This document shows positions 7,627 through 15,873 of a stretch of 50,740 nt of DNA, in pieces. The stretch is from the IMG/VR virus record IMGVR_UViG_3300036045_000015, positions 1-50,740 of that record; one strand, written 5' to 3'. Every line of letters begins with the position of its first letter. The stretch's first letter is position 1. This DNA comes from a virus. The notes below the pieces were generated by a model. It was given only the letters and a program-made list of their open reading frames with translations. It did not search any database and was not told the DNA's origin. Both the position numbers and the translations under genes were made by a program.

Positions 7627-8146
7627 CGATAGCGGTTATCGGCGCACGTGGGGAACGGGGGCACAGCGTGATGTTGTCAAGGATAAGCCTGATTTTTTGA
7701 AATTTTTAGTCTTGCGAGCAATGATGTTAGAACAGGAGCGTTTGACAGGAATACCCTTTATTGTTGAAGCCGCAGGGGTGCCGTCTTTAACGCCAACTTT
7801 TGCACAATTGTACGATGATTATCGCCCTGATTTGTTGCCCGAAATCGCGCTTGAACGTTTGGCAATGCTGCTGGGGCGTGGCGCTAAAAAGTACGGAGAT
7901 CGAAATTGGGAATTGGGCATTCCTGTAGATGTGTTTGCTGCCTCTGCGTTGCGACACATGATGCAGTGGTTATTGGGAGATACTACTGAAGACCACGCCG
8001 CCGCTGTTCTTTTTAATATCGCAGCGGCTATGACCACTGAAGCGCGAGTTCAGGCGGGGGAACTGCCTTCAAGCCTTATTGGTTATTATGGTGTTTTGGG
8101 TAAACAAGTTGACTACGATAGTGATGATAGCTCTGTAAAGCCTTGA
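7613..8146 (+). CDS. MazZ-like dATP/dGTP diphosphohydrolase family protein
   Basis: 177 aa. ATG at 7613 after GTGAGG overlaps the previous gene by 14 nt; an earlier ATG at 7562 would overlap it much more. The core matches the phage family once called DUF5664 (dATP/dGTP diphosphohydrolase): LLPEIALERLAMLLGRGAKK, then KYGDRNWELG, then ASALRHMMQWLLGD and a following acidic TTEDHAA metal site. This MazG-like fold removes pyrophosphate from dNTPs; in some Z-genome phages its relative MazZ makes dGMP for 2-aminoadenine synthesis. No PurZ or DatZ gene is seen here, so pool adjustment or host-alarmone control is as likely. Its stop overlaps the next promoter. Confidence 0.7.
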   Translation: MYRTNDSGYRRTWGTGAQRDVVKDKPDFLKFLVLRAMMLEQERLTGIPFIVEAAGVPSLTPTFAQLYDDYRPDLLPEIALERLAMLLGRGAKKYGDRNWELGIPVDVFAASALRHMMQWLLGDTTEDHAAAVLFNIAAAMTTEARVQAGELPSSLIGYYGVLGKQVDYDSDDSSVKP

Positions 8147-8170
8147 CAAAGTAATAATGTAACTTAAACT
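8143..8170 (+). promoter_or_regulatory. sigma70-like promoter of the packaging genes
   Basis: TTGACA (8143-8148), 16-nt spacer, TAAACT (8165-8170). Predicted start near 8177 falls inside the first arm of the terminator stem that follows. Confidence 0.6.
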
Positions 8171-8172
8171 AT

Positions 8173-8197
8173 GGGGCGATAATTATCGCCCCTTTTT
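8173..8197 (+). terminator. terminator overlapping a transcription start
   Basis: Perfect 20-bp palindrome GGGGCGATAATTATCGCCCC followed by five T residues. It should end upstream RNA. Transcripts of the local promoter would begin within the first arm and form a shortened, weaker stem. Confidence 0.8.
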
Positions 8198-8214
8198 GTG
8201 TTGCTGGGGGCGCT

Positions 8215-8421
8215 ATGGAAAATTACGACAAATCGTCTGATTTAGATTTATTGGCGGCAGCGCGTCAAGAATTATTGTTGGCGCATATTGTCCGTATGAT
8301 CAACCGAGTTTTGTTTTCGTATGGGGCAAAATCTCGTCCTACGGAAGCAGCGGTAGAAGCGCGAATAGAATTGGAGCGGCACTATGGTAAAGAAGCAGTC
8401 AGGGATTGGTTCGGGTATTAA
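8215..8421 (+). CDS. small hypothetical protein upstream of terminase
   Basis: 68 aa, ATG after CTGGGGGCG. All-helical and charged: LDLLAAARQELLLAHIVRMINRVLF, then RPTEAAVEARIELERHYGKEAVRDWFGY. Not recognised. It overlaps the next gene by 38 nt. It is first in the packaging operon, so it could be a small packaging accessory or DNA-binding protein, but nothing in the sequence proves that. Confidence 0.6.
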   Translation: MENYDKSSDLDLLAAARQELLLAHIVRMINRVLFSYGAKSRPTEAAVEARIELERHYGKEAVRDWFGY

Positions 8422-8968
8422 GCCCAAAAATGTGTGGGATCGGCTTCCCGCCGAGAGCGATAAAGCTTTTCACGCTTTCAGCACTTATTTACAAATGCCC
8501 GTTGGCGCACGAAATAAGAGCGAAGTTGCTACTATGCTGGGCTACCAAAGTTTTTCATCGGTCATGCGTTGGTCGAGCGATTTTAATTGGGATGCGCGTG
8601 TCGGGGCGTATGATAGTCATATGCAGGCTCTTGCTCTTGAGACGCAAGCACAAAGCCGCACAGAAGCAGCCGAAAATGCTACTATGCAGCTGCTTATGGA
8701 GATTGATCAAGCCGCTAAATTAATGACCCGCGCCCATCGAATATTGCTTAACCGTATGGAAAACCCCGATGAATTTAAGATGCACGAATTAAAAACGTTT
8801 GTGGATAGTATGCGAAATCTTGACGATTTAAGGCGCAGAGCGTTGGGTATGCCTACGGTTTTTACCCGTCAAGTTGCCGATCAATTAGAGCCAGAAACGT
8901 TATTTGTAATCACCCAGCAAGGATCGCGCCCAGCCGGAGAGGTTGACGGTTATGGTGAAGACCAATAA
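8384..8968 (+). CDS. probable terminase small subunit
   Basis: 194 aa, ATG at 8384 after GAGCGG. An N-terminal helix-turn-helix is suggested by SEVATMLGYQSFSSVMRWS, followed by FNWDARVGAYDSH, a pattern seen in phage small terminases. A long helical region (residues 85-165) could form the oligomer core. It lies directly before the large subunit and overlaps it by 17 nt, the usual gene order. Its role would be recognition of packaging DNA. The assignment rests on position and the HTH-like segment. Confidence 0.65.
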   Translation: MVKKQSGIGSGIKPKNVWDRLPAESDKAFHAFSTYLQMPVGARNKSEVATMLGYQSFSSVMRWSSDFNWDARVGAYDSHMQALALETQAQSRTEAAENATMQLLMEIDQAAKLMTRAHRILLNRMENPDEFKMHELKTFVDSMRNLDDLRRRALGMPTVFTRQVADQLEPETLFVITQQGSRPAGEVDGYGEDQ

Positions 8969-10433
8969 AAAAGAACGTCCGTCTACAATTCCAAAAATAG
9001 ATTTTTCTCAAATGCCGCTGTACCCGTTACAGCGCGATATAGCCGACGACCCCGCCCGCTTCAAAGTAGTTGCAATTGGGAGGCAGGCGGGCAAGTCATT
9101 TTTAGCAAAATGGCTGGCGTTGAAATATGCTGCTAACGAAGGGCTGAAAGTTTGGTGGGTCGCACCGACGTATGAAACCGCGCGATCTCATTGGCTGGAT
9201 TTGCGGCGGATGTTAGAAGGTTTTCCTGTACGCAGCATTAATGTTGCTAGTCGAGAAATCACTTTTTGGTCTGGTGGAACGATTACTATTAGGTCGGGGC
9301 ATGAGCCGGAAAATCTGCGTGGCGGATCGTTGGATTTTATCATTTTAGACGAAGCCGCGTTTATGGATAGTTCCGTTTGGCTGCAAGTCTTACAGCCAAC
9401 GTTGACTGCTACAAGGGGGCGCGCGCTTATAATTTCTACGCCAAGAGGACGTAATTGGTTCTGGAACGTGTACACAATGGGTGCAGGCAATCATCCATTC
9501 TATAAGAGTTGGACAGCGCCTACAACGGTGTCGCCGTATCAGTCGAAAGAAGATTTAGATGTTTTACGAAAATCTGTTCCTGAAGTTGTTTGGCGTGAAG
9601 AATACCTTGCCGAATTTTTATCGGATGGCGGCGGCGTATTCACAAACGTAGAACGGGCGCAAGTAACCGATTTTGAAGATCGGCGTAAAGACCCTCTTGA
9701 AACTCTGATTATGGGTGTAGATGTAGGGGCAACCGATAATTACACTGCAATCACGATTATTAGCGAGACACGCGGCGAGCAAATTGCAGGTTACAGATTT
9801 AGAGGGCTAAGCCCTGTTTTGCAGGTGCAAGCGCTGCTTGATATTGTTTCGAAATACAAACCTCAGCATGTGAACGTTGAAATTAATGGAATTGGGCTAC
9901 CGCTTTGGCAATTGATGTACTTGGCGATGTCACGGATGTCTCTCGATACTATTGCAACTGATGATCTACTCGCCAGCTATACCGACGCTGATCGTGCAAA
10001 ACTTCAAGAAATTACGGGGGGAATTCGTAGCAACGGCGGTGCTGTGCATGAGACGGTCAATCGTTTTTATCATAACGGAACTCGTTATGAGGGGGTGCGA
10101 ATTGATAACGCGCTCAAGCGAGTGTTAGTTGAACGAACATCGGTAGCTATTGAATTTGGGCGCTTAAAACTGCTAAAGGCGGATGCTACTGAATATGGTC
10201 GGGTACAAGCAAATGAAATATCTACATTTATTCGTAAGCGGACGTTATCGGGGCTTGAGGTCACTTACATGGCGCAAGATGGGTCAACGGATGATACAAT
10301 TTCTGCGCTGATGCAGGCTATGCACACTGTAAAACTTACGAAAGCCGGGTACTCCGGTGCTGCGCGGTTAACAAACGGGCGGCAAGGCGACAAAAAGCGT
10401 AATCCTTTTTCTAAAAATAGTCGAGTTAAATAG
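8952..10433 (+). CDS. terL: terminase large subunit
   Basis: 493 aa. ATG at 8952 lies 9 nt after GGAGAGG; a TTG at 8943 is too close to that site. ATPase domain: Walker A GRQAGKS (43-49), Walker B FIILDEAAF with Asp133-Glu134, and the coupling motif STPRGRNWF. Nuclease domain: GVDVGATDN near 257 for the first metal-binding Asp, EINGIG in the middle, and STDDTISALMQAMH near the end. Length and layout are typical. It powers DNA entry into the prohead and cuts the concatemer. Family-level similarity (P22-, Sf6- or pac-type) cannot be settled by eye, so the packaging mode is open. Confidence 0.93.
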   Translation: MVKTNKKERPSTIPKIDFSQMPLYPLQRDIADDPARFKVVAIGRQAGKSFLAKWLALKYAANEGLKVWWVAPTYETARSHWLDLRRMLEGFPVRSINVASREITFWSGGTITIRSGHEPENLRGGSLDFIILDEAAFMDSSVWLQVLQPTLTATRGRALIISTPRGRNWFWNVYTMGAGNHPFYKSWTAPTTVSPYQSKEDLDVLRKSVPEVVWREEYLAEFLSDGGGVFTNVERAQVTDFEDRRKDPLETLIMGVDVGATDNYTAITIISETRGEQIAGYRFRGLSPVLQVQALLDIVSKYKPQHVNVEINGIGLPLWQLMYLAMSRMSLDTIATDDLLASYTDADRAKLQEITGGIRSNGGAVHETVNRFYHNGTRYEGVRIDNALKRVLVERTSVAIEFGRLKLLKADATEYGRVQANEISTFIRKRTLSGLEVTYMAQDGSTDDTISALMQAMHTVKLTKAGYSGAARLTNGRQGDKKRNPFSKNSRVK

Positions 10434-10442
10434 GAGATCAAC

Positions 10443-11954
10443 ATGCCAAGTGCTGTTAAATACTATCCTCCAAGTACGCCTGAACGTCAAAGACTTATGG
10501 TCGCCGCCTCTCAAGAGCGAGCGCAACGGGTAATGGACTATGAAAGAGCGTTACAATACTATTACGGTAATCACCCGCTGCCGATAACAGTCGAAGACAA
10601 TATGCCGGATGACAATGTAGTTATCAATATGGTGCGTATGGTCGGGGATCGGACTGCGCAGTTTTTGTTTCCAGAACCGCCTAAATTTGAGACAGACATT
10701 GACAGCTTAGAAGACACGGAAGAAGAAATTTGGCTAAGAGAGCTATTTGAAAAGTCTGGCGGTTTGGCGTTTTTCAACCGTTGGGCAGTTCGAGGTTATT
10801 TATCGGGGCATACATTTTTAAGAGTTATGCCGCCAAAGTTTCCCGGCGATCAACCGTTTTTGACGTTGTATGACCCGACCCAAGTTGTGCCCTATTGGGA
10901 TGCGGAAAACCCATCTATCGTATTGTGGTATGAATTGCGGTATGCAGTCGGCGAAGATTTTTACATGATTGATTTTTATCGCAAGGGGCTAAATAGCTGG
11001 GGCATTGATAAGTATATCAACCGTAATCGAGTAGATGGCGCGGGCGGCACATTCTATGAGCGCACCGTGCAGCAGCAGTCAATGCTTTTTCGAGCGTTGT
11101 GGTCTACGGATTTGGGTGCGGCGGGCTGGGAGTTGGTGCAGTTGGGCAATTGGGAAAGTAATTATCCCCCCATAATTGATGTGCCCCATCTCCCTGACCC
11201 CGATAAACCCTACGGTATGAGTGAAGTTGCTAATTTACGATTACAGGACACGATTAATCGCATATTCAGTTTGATGAACATGATTGTGCGTAAACATTCT
11301 ACACCTGTGGATGTTATTACGGGGGCAGATGTTGATGATGTAGATAACAGTACAGAAGATTTATTCGCTATTGCTTCGCCGGGCGCAAAAGTTACTCGTC
11401 TTGAGTTAAAGGGCGATCTTGCAGCAGTTGATCAAGCGCTAGAACGGGCTATTATCATGTATCTTGCCCTTGCCCGCGTAGTTTTGCTGCGCGGGGAAGT
11501 CGCAGATTTGCAGCGCGTTACAAATGCTTCAGTGAAGACCCTATTTTTAGATGCGCTTGCAAAGAACACACTTTTGTGGTCATCTTATAGCGCTGCCTTA
11601 AAAATAGCAGCAGCTACCGCGCTAGAGATTGGTTACGCAAATCGGCTAATTACAAATAATCCGGTAAACTTGGATATTCAAGTCGTGCGGGCAGAGCCGT
11701 TACCGACTGATATGCTGGAAGTCGCACAGATTAATGCAATGGGGATTACGGGCGGGTATATGTCTCGACAAGATGCTGCGACACGTTTGGGCTTAAATTG
11801 GGCGCGAACCTCGTCTGCGATAAAGGCAGAACATGATGTAATGATGGAACGTCAAGTCGCGGACGCCGCAATGATGCAAACTGTCAGCCCGAACCAATCG
11901 AATTCAGAGCAAAAAGAGCGTTCAAATGAGCAAAATGTTGACAATGAGAATTAG
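10443..11954 (+). CDS. portal protein
   Basis: 503 aa, ATG 4 nt after GGAGATCA. Typical portal start: a helical region, ALQYYYGNHP, then NVVINMVRMVGDRTAQFLF and FFNRWAVRGYLSGHTFLRVMP. The clip/stem part is followed by DPDKPYGMSEVANLRLQDTINRI and a long crown-like helical region. The end is Gln/Ser/Glu-rich and probably disordered. It forms the ring through which DNA enters and leaves the head. It follows terminase by 9 nt. A consensus promoter lies over its last codons. Confidence 0.9.
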   Translation: MPSAVKYYPPSTPERQRLMVAASQERAQRVMDYERALQYYYGNHPLPITVEDNMPDDNVVINMVRMVGDRTAQFLFPEPPKFETDIDSLEDTEEEIWLRELFEKSGGLAFFNRWAVRGYLSGHTFLRVMPPKFPGDQPFLTLYDPTQVVPYWDAENPSIVLWYELRYAVGEDFYMIDFYRKGLNSWGIDKYINRNRVDGAGGTFYERTVQQQSMLFRALWSTDLGAAGWELVQLGNWESNYPPIIDVPHLPDPDKPYGMSEVANLRLQDTINRIFSLMNMIVRKHSTPVDVITGADVDDVDNSTEDLFAIASPGAKVTRLELKGDLAAVDQALERAIIMYLALARVVLLRGEVADLQRVTNASVKTLFLDALAKNTLLWSSYSAALKIAAATALEIGYANRLITNNPVNLDIQVVRAEPLPTDMLEVAQINAMGITGGYMSRQDAATRLGLNWARTSSAIKAEHDVMMERQVADAAMMQTVSPNQSNSEQKERSNEQNVDNEN

Positions 11955-11965
11955 CAATCTATAAT
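11938..11965 (+). promoter_or_regulatory. strong consensus promoter of scaffold and capsid genes
   Basis: TTGACA (11938-11943), 16-nt spacer, TATAAT (11960-11965), overlapping the end of the portal gene. It would give the capsid operon high output; predicted start near 11972. Confidence 0.8.
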
Positions 11966-11971
11966 GCTTAT

Positions 11972-12147
11972 TTGTGGGGTTGTCCTGAACTTTTGGGGTG
12001 CAGGCGGGTGCTGTGCGCCCCAATACTTAGGATTAACGCCGCTGCCAACTGTTAATAGATATAGTTGGCAATTCATTAATACTTATATTTAGGGGGCGGC
12101 GAGTGCCGCCCTCTTTGGTTCGGGCGAGTGCCCAAAAGGAACCCCAA
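11972..12147 (+). promoter_or_regulatory. structured 5' leader of the scaffold gene
   Basis: About 175 nt without a gene. It holds TGCCAACT/AGTTGGCA (12043-12050 with 12063-12070), GGGCGGC-GAGT-GCCGCCC (12094-12111) and GGGC-GAGT-GCCC (12122-12133), two hairpins with the same GAGT loop. GGGGTT near the 5' end (11976-11981) can pair with AACCCC (12140-12145) beside the AAAGGA binding site. The layout suggests translational control of scaffold and capsid production; this is inferred from pairing only. Confidence 0.45.
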
Positions 12148-12729
12148 ATGCGCTACAAATTAGTTGACGAACAAGGTGTAGAAGTTCCGGCTGAAAGTGT
12201 GACATCTGAACATTTACGAGAGTTCAAGCCGTACCAAGAGGTTCTTGAGGAAAGCATTGAACGTCGTAAAGTTATTGCATCGCTCAAGGCAACGCAGAAT
12301 AAGCCGGAAAAATCCGCGCCAGAAGATGCAGAGCAAGTTAATTCTGCTGTTCCCGTTTTGCCAAAAGTTGAAATGTCAAAAGTCGAGGCTCCGTCTTTTG
12401 ACCCCAGTGCGCTGGTCGCTCAGCTAGAACGCGACATTACTGCAAAAGTTACGGCGGCGCTGGCAGCAGCAAAACAAGCTGAACAGGAACAAGAGCAACA
12501 AATGAATGGGCTGTTACGCGAATTTAAGCTGCCCGCTATAGCGCGTGAAGCACTTGCCCCTGTAGCTGACCCGAATGTTCGTCGGCAAATTGCAGACGCG
12601 CTTAGCCGTTCTGGATTACGTCACGATTATGTTGACGAAGGCGGGCAAAAAGAACCGCCGCAAGCTGAATTTTTAGCGAGGCTAGATAAACGGCTTAATT
12701 TGTCAGACGATAATAAACCATTCGGTTGA
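12148..12729 (+). CDS. capsid scaffold protein
   Basis: 193 aa, ATG after AAAGGA. Highly charged and Ala/Gln/Glu-rich. Residues about 90-130 form a coiled coil (LVAQLERDITAKVTAALAAAKQAEQ), followed by EQEQQMNGLLREFKLPAIAREAL and a helical C-terminus. This is the usual composition of phage scaffolds, and the gene lies between portal and major capsid as expected. It would guide capsid assembly and leave the prohead. A fused protease is not seen. An alternative upstream GTG at 12103 lies inside a hairpin and is unlikely. Confidence 0.75.
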   Translation: MRYKLVDEQGVEVPAESVTSEHLREFKPYQEVLEESIERRKVIASLKATQNKPEKSAPEDAEQVNSAVPVLPKVEMSKVEAPSFDPSALVAQLERDITAKVTAALAAAKQAEQEQEQQMNGLLREFKLPAIAREALAPVADPNVRRQIADALSRSGLRHDYVDEGGQKEPPQAEFLARLDKRLNLSDDNKPFG

Positions 12730-12777
12730 AAAATATCAAAAATTACATAAAAATAAATAAGTCAGTGAGGTTATTTT

Positions 12778-14028
12778 ATGGCTTACCCAAATGCAACTAA
12801 TCCGCAAAATTTGGCACAAATTTATGGGGGATTGAAAGATTTAATCCCGCATATGGAGGAACGCGCGTTTAAGTACGTTATGTACAGTCGCGTTTTGCCC
12901 GGACGTGTGACCCTCTATACTGATATGCCCGGCAGCTGGAATGTCCGCAAGTTTTCTGAATACGAACGTCCTCGCCGCGCTGTTTTGAAAAATGAAGGCG
13001 AGCGCGTTGAAGCGGCAAAAATGCGCCGTAAGCGAACAGTGCAAATTGAGCCGCAAGAATGGTCTGATGCTTATGAGATTACAGATCGTCGTTCGGGGAC
13101 GGATTTGGAAAATATTGCCGCCGATACGATTGAAGCATTGGGCGGTTCGTTAGGGCTTCGTCAAGAAAAATTGCTGTTCAAACAACTTCAGAGTAGCGCC
13201 TATGCAACGTTGGGCGATGGCACTGATCAATTTGCGTTGTATATGCAAATTGCGGGTCAGCAAGAGGCGGCAAAAAAAGGTTGGTCAGGTCAGTGGTTCA
13301 TGGCGCTGCATCCGTACCAGACTGTGGGCGTATTGACCGAATTGATTGATTTGACGAAAGCGGGTGTTCCTGCTTTCCGCAACGATTTTATCGCGCAATG
13401 GCGCATCGGCGGGTTTGGCAATCTTATTTTGATCGAGACGCCTTTATTGCCGCGCCACATTGTGTATAATTTGAACATCACAGCGGGGGCGGGTACGGGA
13501 GCGGATGGCGACACCTTCAAACTGTACTTGGGCACCAAAGATGATGGCACGGAAGCAATTACAGCGGAAATTACCGTTGATGCTACCGATGCCCCAGCAA
13601 TTGCGGATACAATTGATGCTATCGAAGCAGCATTAAACGCAGTGACCAATTTTCCTGATGGTTGGGTAGTTGGCGGTACTGCGTTAAATGCGCTTACTAT
13701 TACCCCGCCGTTGACATATTACGTAGATGCTGAGGATGAACTTCGTCTTGCTACTAATGAAGATGGAGACATTGACGGCACGATTAGCGCATCAAATATC
13801 ATTATCAGTGAAAATACTGCTACGGCTAAGGCGGTTATGTGGACACCTGAAACGGTTGCGCTTGATGTGCGCACTCCTATGACAATGGGCATGGAGATGT
13901 ATAACGAAGAAGGCTACATTCGTATGTTTGGAAAGCAAACGTATGGAGTTGAAGACCTTCGCGGTGATCGTCGTTTCCATGTTCATACGTTGGCTTATAG
14001 CCCGTTCAGCACAGCAGCACTCAGCTAA
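12778..14028 (+). CDS. major capsid protein with inserted beta domain
   Basis: 416 aa, ATG after GTGAGG. HK97-like fold features: an N-terminal helical part, an E-loop-like basic stretch (ERPRRAVLKNEGERVEAAKMRRKR), and the long spine helix around residues 108-138. P-domain strands continue through WFMALHPYQTVGVL and end with MGMEMYNEEGYIRMFGKQTYG. Residues about 242-345 look like an insertion: GDTFKLYLG, a short helix (IADTIDAIEAALNAV) and LTITPPL, the same pattern as in the tail tube protein. Such surface insertions often decorate capsids. Moderately large for an HK97-type subunit because of the insert. Confidence 0.85.
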   Translation: MAYPNATNPQNLAQIYGGLKDLIPHMEERAFKYVMYSRVLPGRVTLYTDMPGSWNVRKFSEYERPRRAVLKNEGERVEAAKMRRKRTVQIEPQEWSDAYEITDRRSGTDLENIAADTIEALGGSLGLRQEKLLFKQLQSSAYATLGDGTDQFALYMQIAGQQEAAKKGWSGQWFMALHPYQTVGVLTELIDLTKAGVPAFRNDFIAQWRIGGFGNLILIETPLLPRHIVYNLNITAGAGTGADGDTFKLYLGTKDDGTEAITAEITVDATDAPAIADTIDAIEAALNAVTNFPDGWVVGGTALNALTITPPLTYYVDAEDELRLATNEDGDIDGTISASNIIISENTATAKAVMWTPETVALDVRTPMTMGMEMYNEEGYIRMFGKQTYGVEDLRGDRRFHVHTLAYSPFSTAALS

Positions 14029-14047
14029 ATAATTAGGGGGGTAAATC

Positions 14048-14593
14048 ATGGCGCGAGCTACGATGTTAGGTTTAATTTCGGAACTGAGAATGTTGTCTAG
14101 TGCGGTAACAAACGATGTGTTTGACGGCGTGACTTACTGGACGGACGATCAACTCGAAGCCATTCTTGACCGAAATAGCGTCTATCACTTGCGCCACCCC
14201 CTAATAGTTCATCCGATTTATGAAGACGGGAGCATATCTTATCGTTATTGGCGGATAACCGACCATAATCGTAATCGTCGCGTTGAAGATGACCCCGAAA
14301 TTGTAAACTACTGGGGCGTGGTGCAGAACGAAGTAACCGTTGATGTGAATATGGGGATAGTGACATTTGATAACAGCCCATCGAAAAACGCAAAAATGTT
14401 CATCAATATGCGTGTTTTCTTTATGGCTGATGCGGTTGCAGAGGTGTGGGCGGCTAAGGCAGCGCAACGTGCGCCTTATGTAGATTTTCGCGCGGGGGTG
14501 CAGCGCGGTGCCATGCAGCAAGAGTATCAGCACTGCGTAGAGCAGCATAGATTGTGGCGGGCGCGGACAATGCGAGGTCATAAACGTCTATGA
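14048..14593 (+). CDS. head-tail connector (adaptor)
   Basis: 181 aa, ATG after GGGGGGTAA. Starts with helices (MLGLISELRMLSS) and contains WTDDQLEAILDRNS, a segment common in phage head-tail adaptors; it ends in a helical basic tail (EQHRLWRARTMRGHKRL). It follows the capsid gene and overlaps the next gene by 4 nt, the usual place of the adaptor that binds the portal. Assigned from position and this motif. Confidence 0.65.
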   Translation: MARATMLGLISELRMLSSAVTNDVFDGVTYWTDDQLEAILDRNSVYHLRHPLIVHPIYEDGSISYRYWRITDHNRNRRVEDDPEIVNYWGVVQNEVTVDVNMGIVTFDNSPSKNAKMFINMRVFFMADAVAEVWAAKAAQRAPYVDFRAGVQRGAMQQEYQHCVEQHRLWRARTMRGHKRL

Positions 14594-14994
14594 ATATTTC
14601 CGAACATGTTAATCGTTGGCGCACATTTACCAATACAAATTTATTGCCGTCTATTTGTAAAGTGCGCACTCCAAAACCAATAACTGAAGTTGACGAGATG
14701 GGCGTACCTGTTCGCGGTGACGTAGTTTACCGAACGTATGCCGATAGCGAAGATATACCTTGTCGAATTGACCCGTCTCGTGCTTTTCGACCTGAATACA
14801 CGCCGCTTCAAGCGATAGTCGCTGATGAATATGAGGTTCACTTTCCAGTTGGTTTTCTACCTCAACATGCTGATATTATTGAAACGGCAGATGGACGTTT
14901 GATGCGAATTCGTAAGATTACTGAAGCAGATACATTTGATGTAACAACGTATGTGTTAGCCTCGTATCTGTCTCTTACGGAGGTAAACGCATGA
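14590..14994 (+). CDS. head closure / neck protein
   Basis: 134 aa, starting in an ATGA overlap. Beta-rich, with a central EDIPCRIDPSRAFRPE and a later DEYEVHFPVGFLPQHADIIE segment typical of head-closure or stopper proteins (small beta-barrel; hydrolysable-looking strand pattern DGRLMRIRKI). Position between adaptor and the gp10-like protein supports this. No catalytic role expected. Confidence 0.6.
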   Translation: MNISEHVNRWRTFTNTNLLPSICKVRTPKPITEVDEMGVPVRGDVVYRTYADSEDIPCRIDPSRAFRPEYTPLQAIVADEYEVHFPVGFLPQHADIIETADGRLMRIRKITEADTFDVTTYVLASYLSLTEVNA

Positions 14995-15443
14995 GCTTAA
15001 ATATGCGGGTCAGGTTAGACCATAGCGGCACTATTCGAGCCGAGCGCAAAGCGTTACGTGTGGCAGATGCTACAACGCGGGAAATTGCGCAGTACATTGT
15101 CGAAGATATTCGCTCAAGCTGGTCGGCGCAAAGTCCGTCTAATGTTGGCAGCCCGCCCGCTGTAGACACCGGGAACTTAGATAGTTCGGTAAAGCTTGAA
15201 CGAACAGGACGCGATGAACGCGGGCGTTTTGCTAATGCTGCTAATACCGCTGTTCATTTTGTGCGTATTGACACTACACAAGGCAGCAATCCGGGCGGGC
15301 GAGGGCAATATGCTGCTGCTTTAGAAGACCCCGACTATTTTAACCGCCCGTATATGCGTCCAGCTGTCGAACGTGCGGCTGAGCATTTTGGCATAGCTTA
15401 TGCAGTTAATTGGGATAGCGCGGGGGGTGGTAACAATGGATAA
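14991..15443 (+). CDS. HK97 gp10-like tail completion protein
   Basis: 150 aa, starting in an ATGA overlap after GGAGG. The family signature is clear: an N-terminal helix, ARSSWSAQSPSN-like region with SPPAVDTGNLDSSVKLE, a strand-rich middle, then YAAALED and RPYMRPAVERAAE. These proteins join the neck to the tail. The C-terminus is Gly/Asn-rich. It overlaps the tail terminator gene by 8 nt. Confidence 0.8.
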   Translation: MSLNMRVRLDHSGTIRAERKALRVADATTREIAQYIVEDIRSSWSAQSPSNVGSPPAVDTGNLDSSVKLERTGRDERGRFANAANTAVHFVRIDTTQGSNPGGRGQYAAALEDPDYFNRPYMRPAVERAAEHFGIAYAVNWDSAGGGNNG

Positions 15444-15861
15444 CAGCCCTAATCAACTTGCAGTCAAAGCGATTATACGCACACTCAAAGCAAGCGCCGC
15501 TGTGATTTCTGCGTTAACCGATGCGGGCATAACTCGAATATTTTTTGAGCGAGCGCCCCAAGAAATGCCTTATCCCTATGTCGTTATTCGACACATGAGC
15601 GGGGGATTGCGTAATCATACAAAACAGCAGTTTTTTGATGGGATTTACCGCATTACGAGTTGGTCAAACGAAACAGGAATTTATGCAGTATCGGCATTTG
15701 TTGAAACAGCGCTTATAGACAAACCACTAGTAGTGACTGACCTGCCTATTACAGGAATGGGTTTAATTCAACAAACATTGCCAATTAGTAACACCTACTC
15801 ACGTCAAAATGAAATTATTTACGAAGATGGGGCGGATTATCGTATTCGCTTCAGTCTATAA
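15436..15861 (+). CDS. tail terminator protein (DUF3168-like)
   Basis: 141 aa from ATG at 15436, overlapping the previous gene; a further upstream ATG at 15400 is less likely. The pattern IIRTLKASAAVISALTD, then QEMPYPYVVIRH and a strand YRITSWSNE fits tail terminator proteins, which cap the tail tube and bind the neck. It directly precedes the tail tube gene, as in most siphoviruses. Confidence 0.75.
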   Translation: MDNSPNQLAVKAIIRTLKASAAVISALTDAGITRIFFERAPQEMPYPYVVIRHMSGGLRNHTKQQFFDGIYRITSWSNETGIYAVSAFVETALIDKPLVVTDLPITGMGLIQQTLPISNTYSRQNEIIYEDGADYRIRFSL

Positions 15862-15873
15862 GGGAGAAGTAAT

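Noticed and set aside
11964-12092. Short frame starting in the capsid promoter (42 codons)
   Set aside because: Its ATG overlaps the -10 hexamer, no binding site, and the stretch is better explained as a structured leader.
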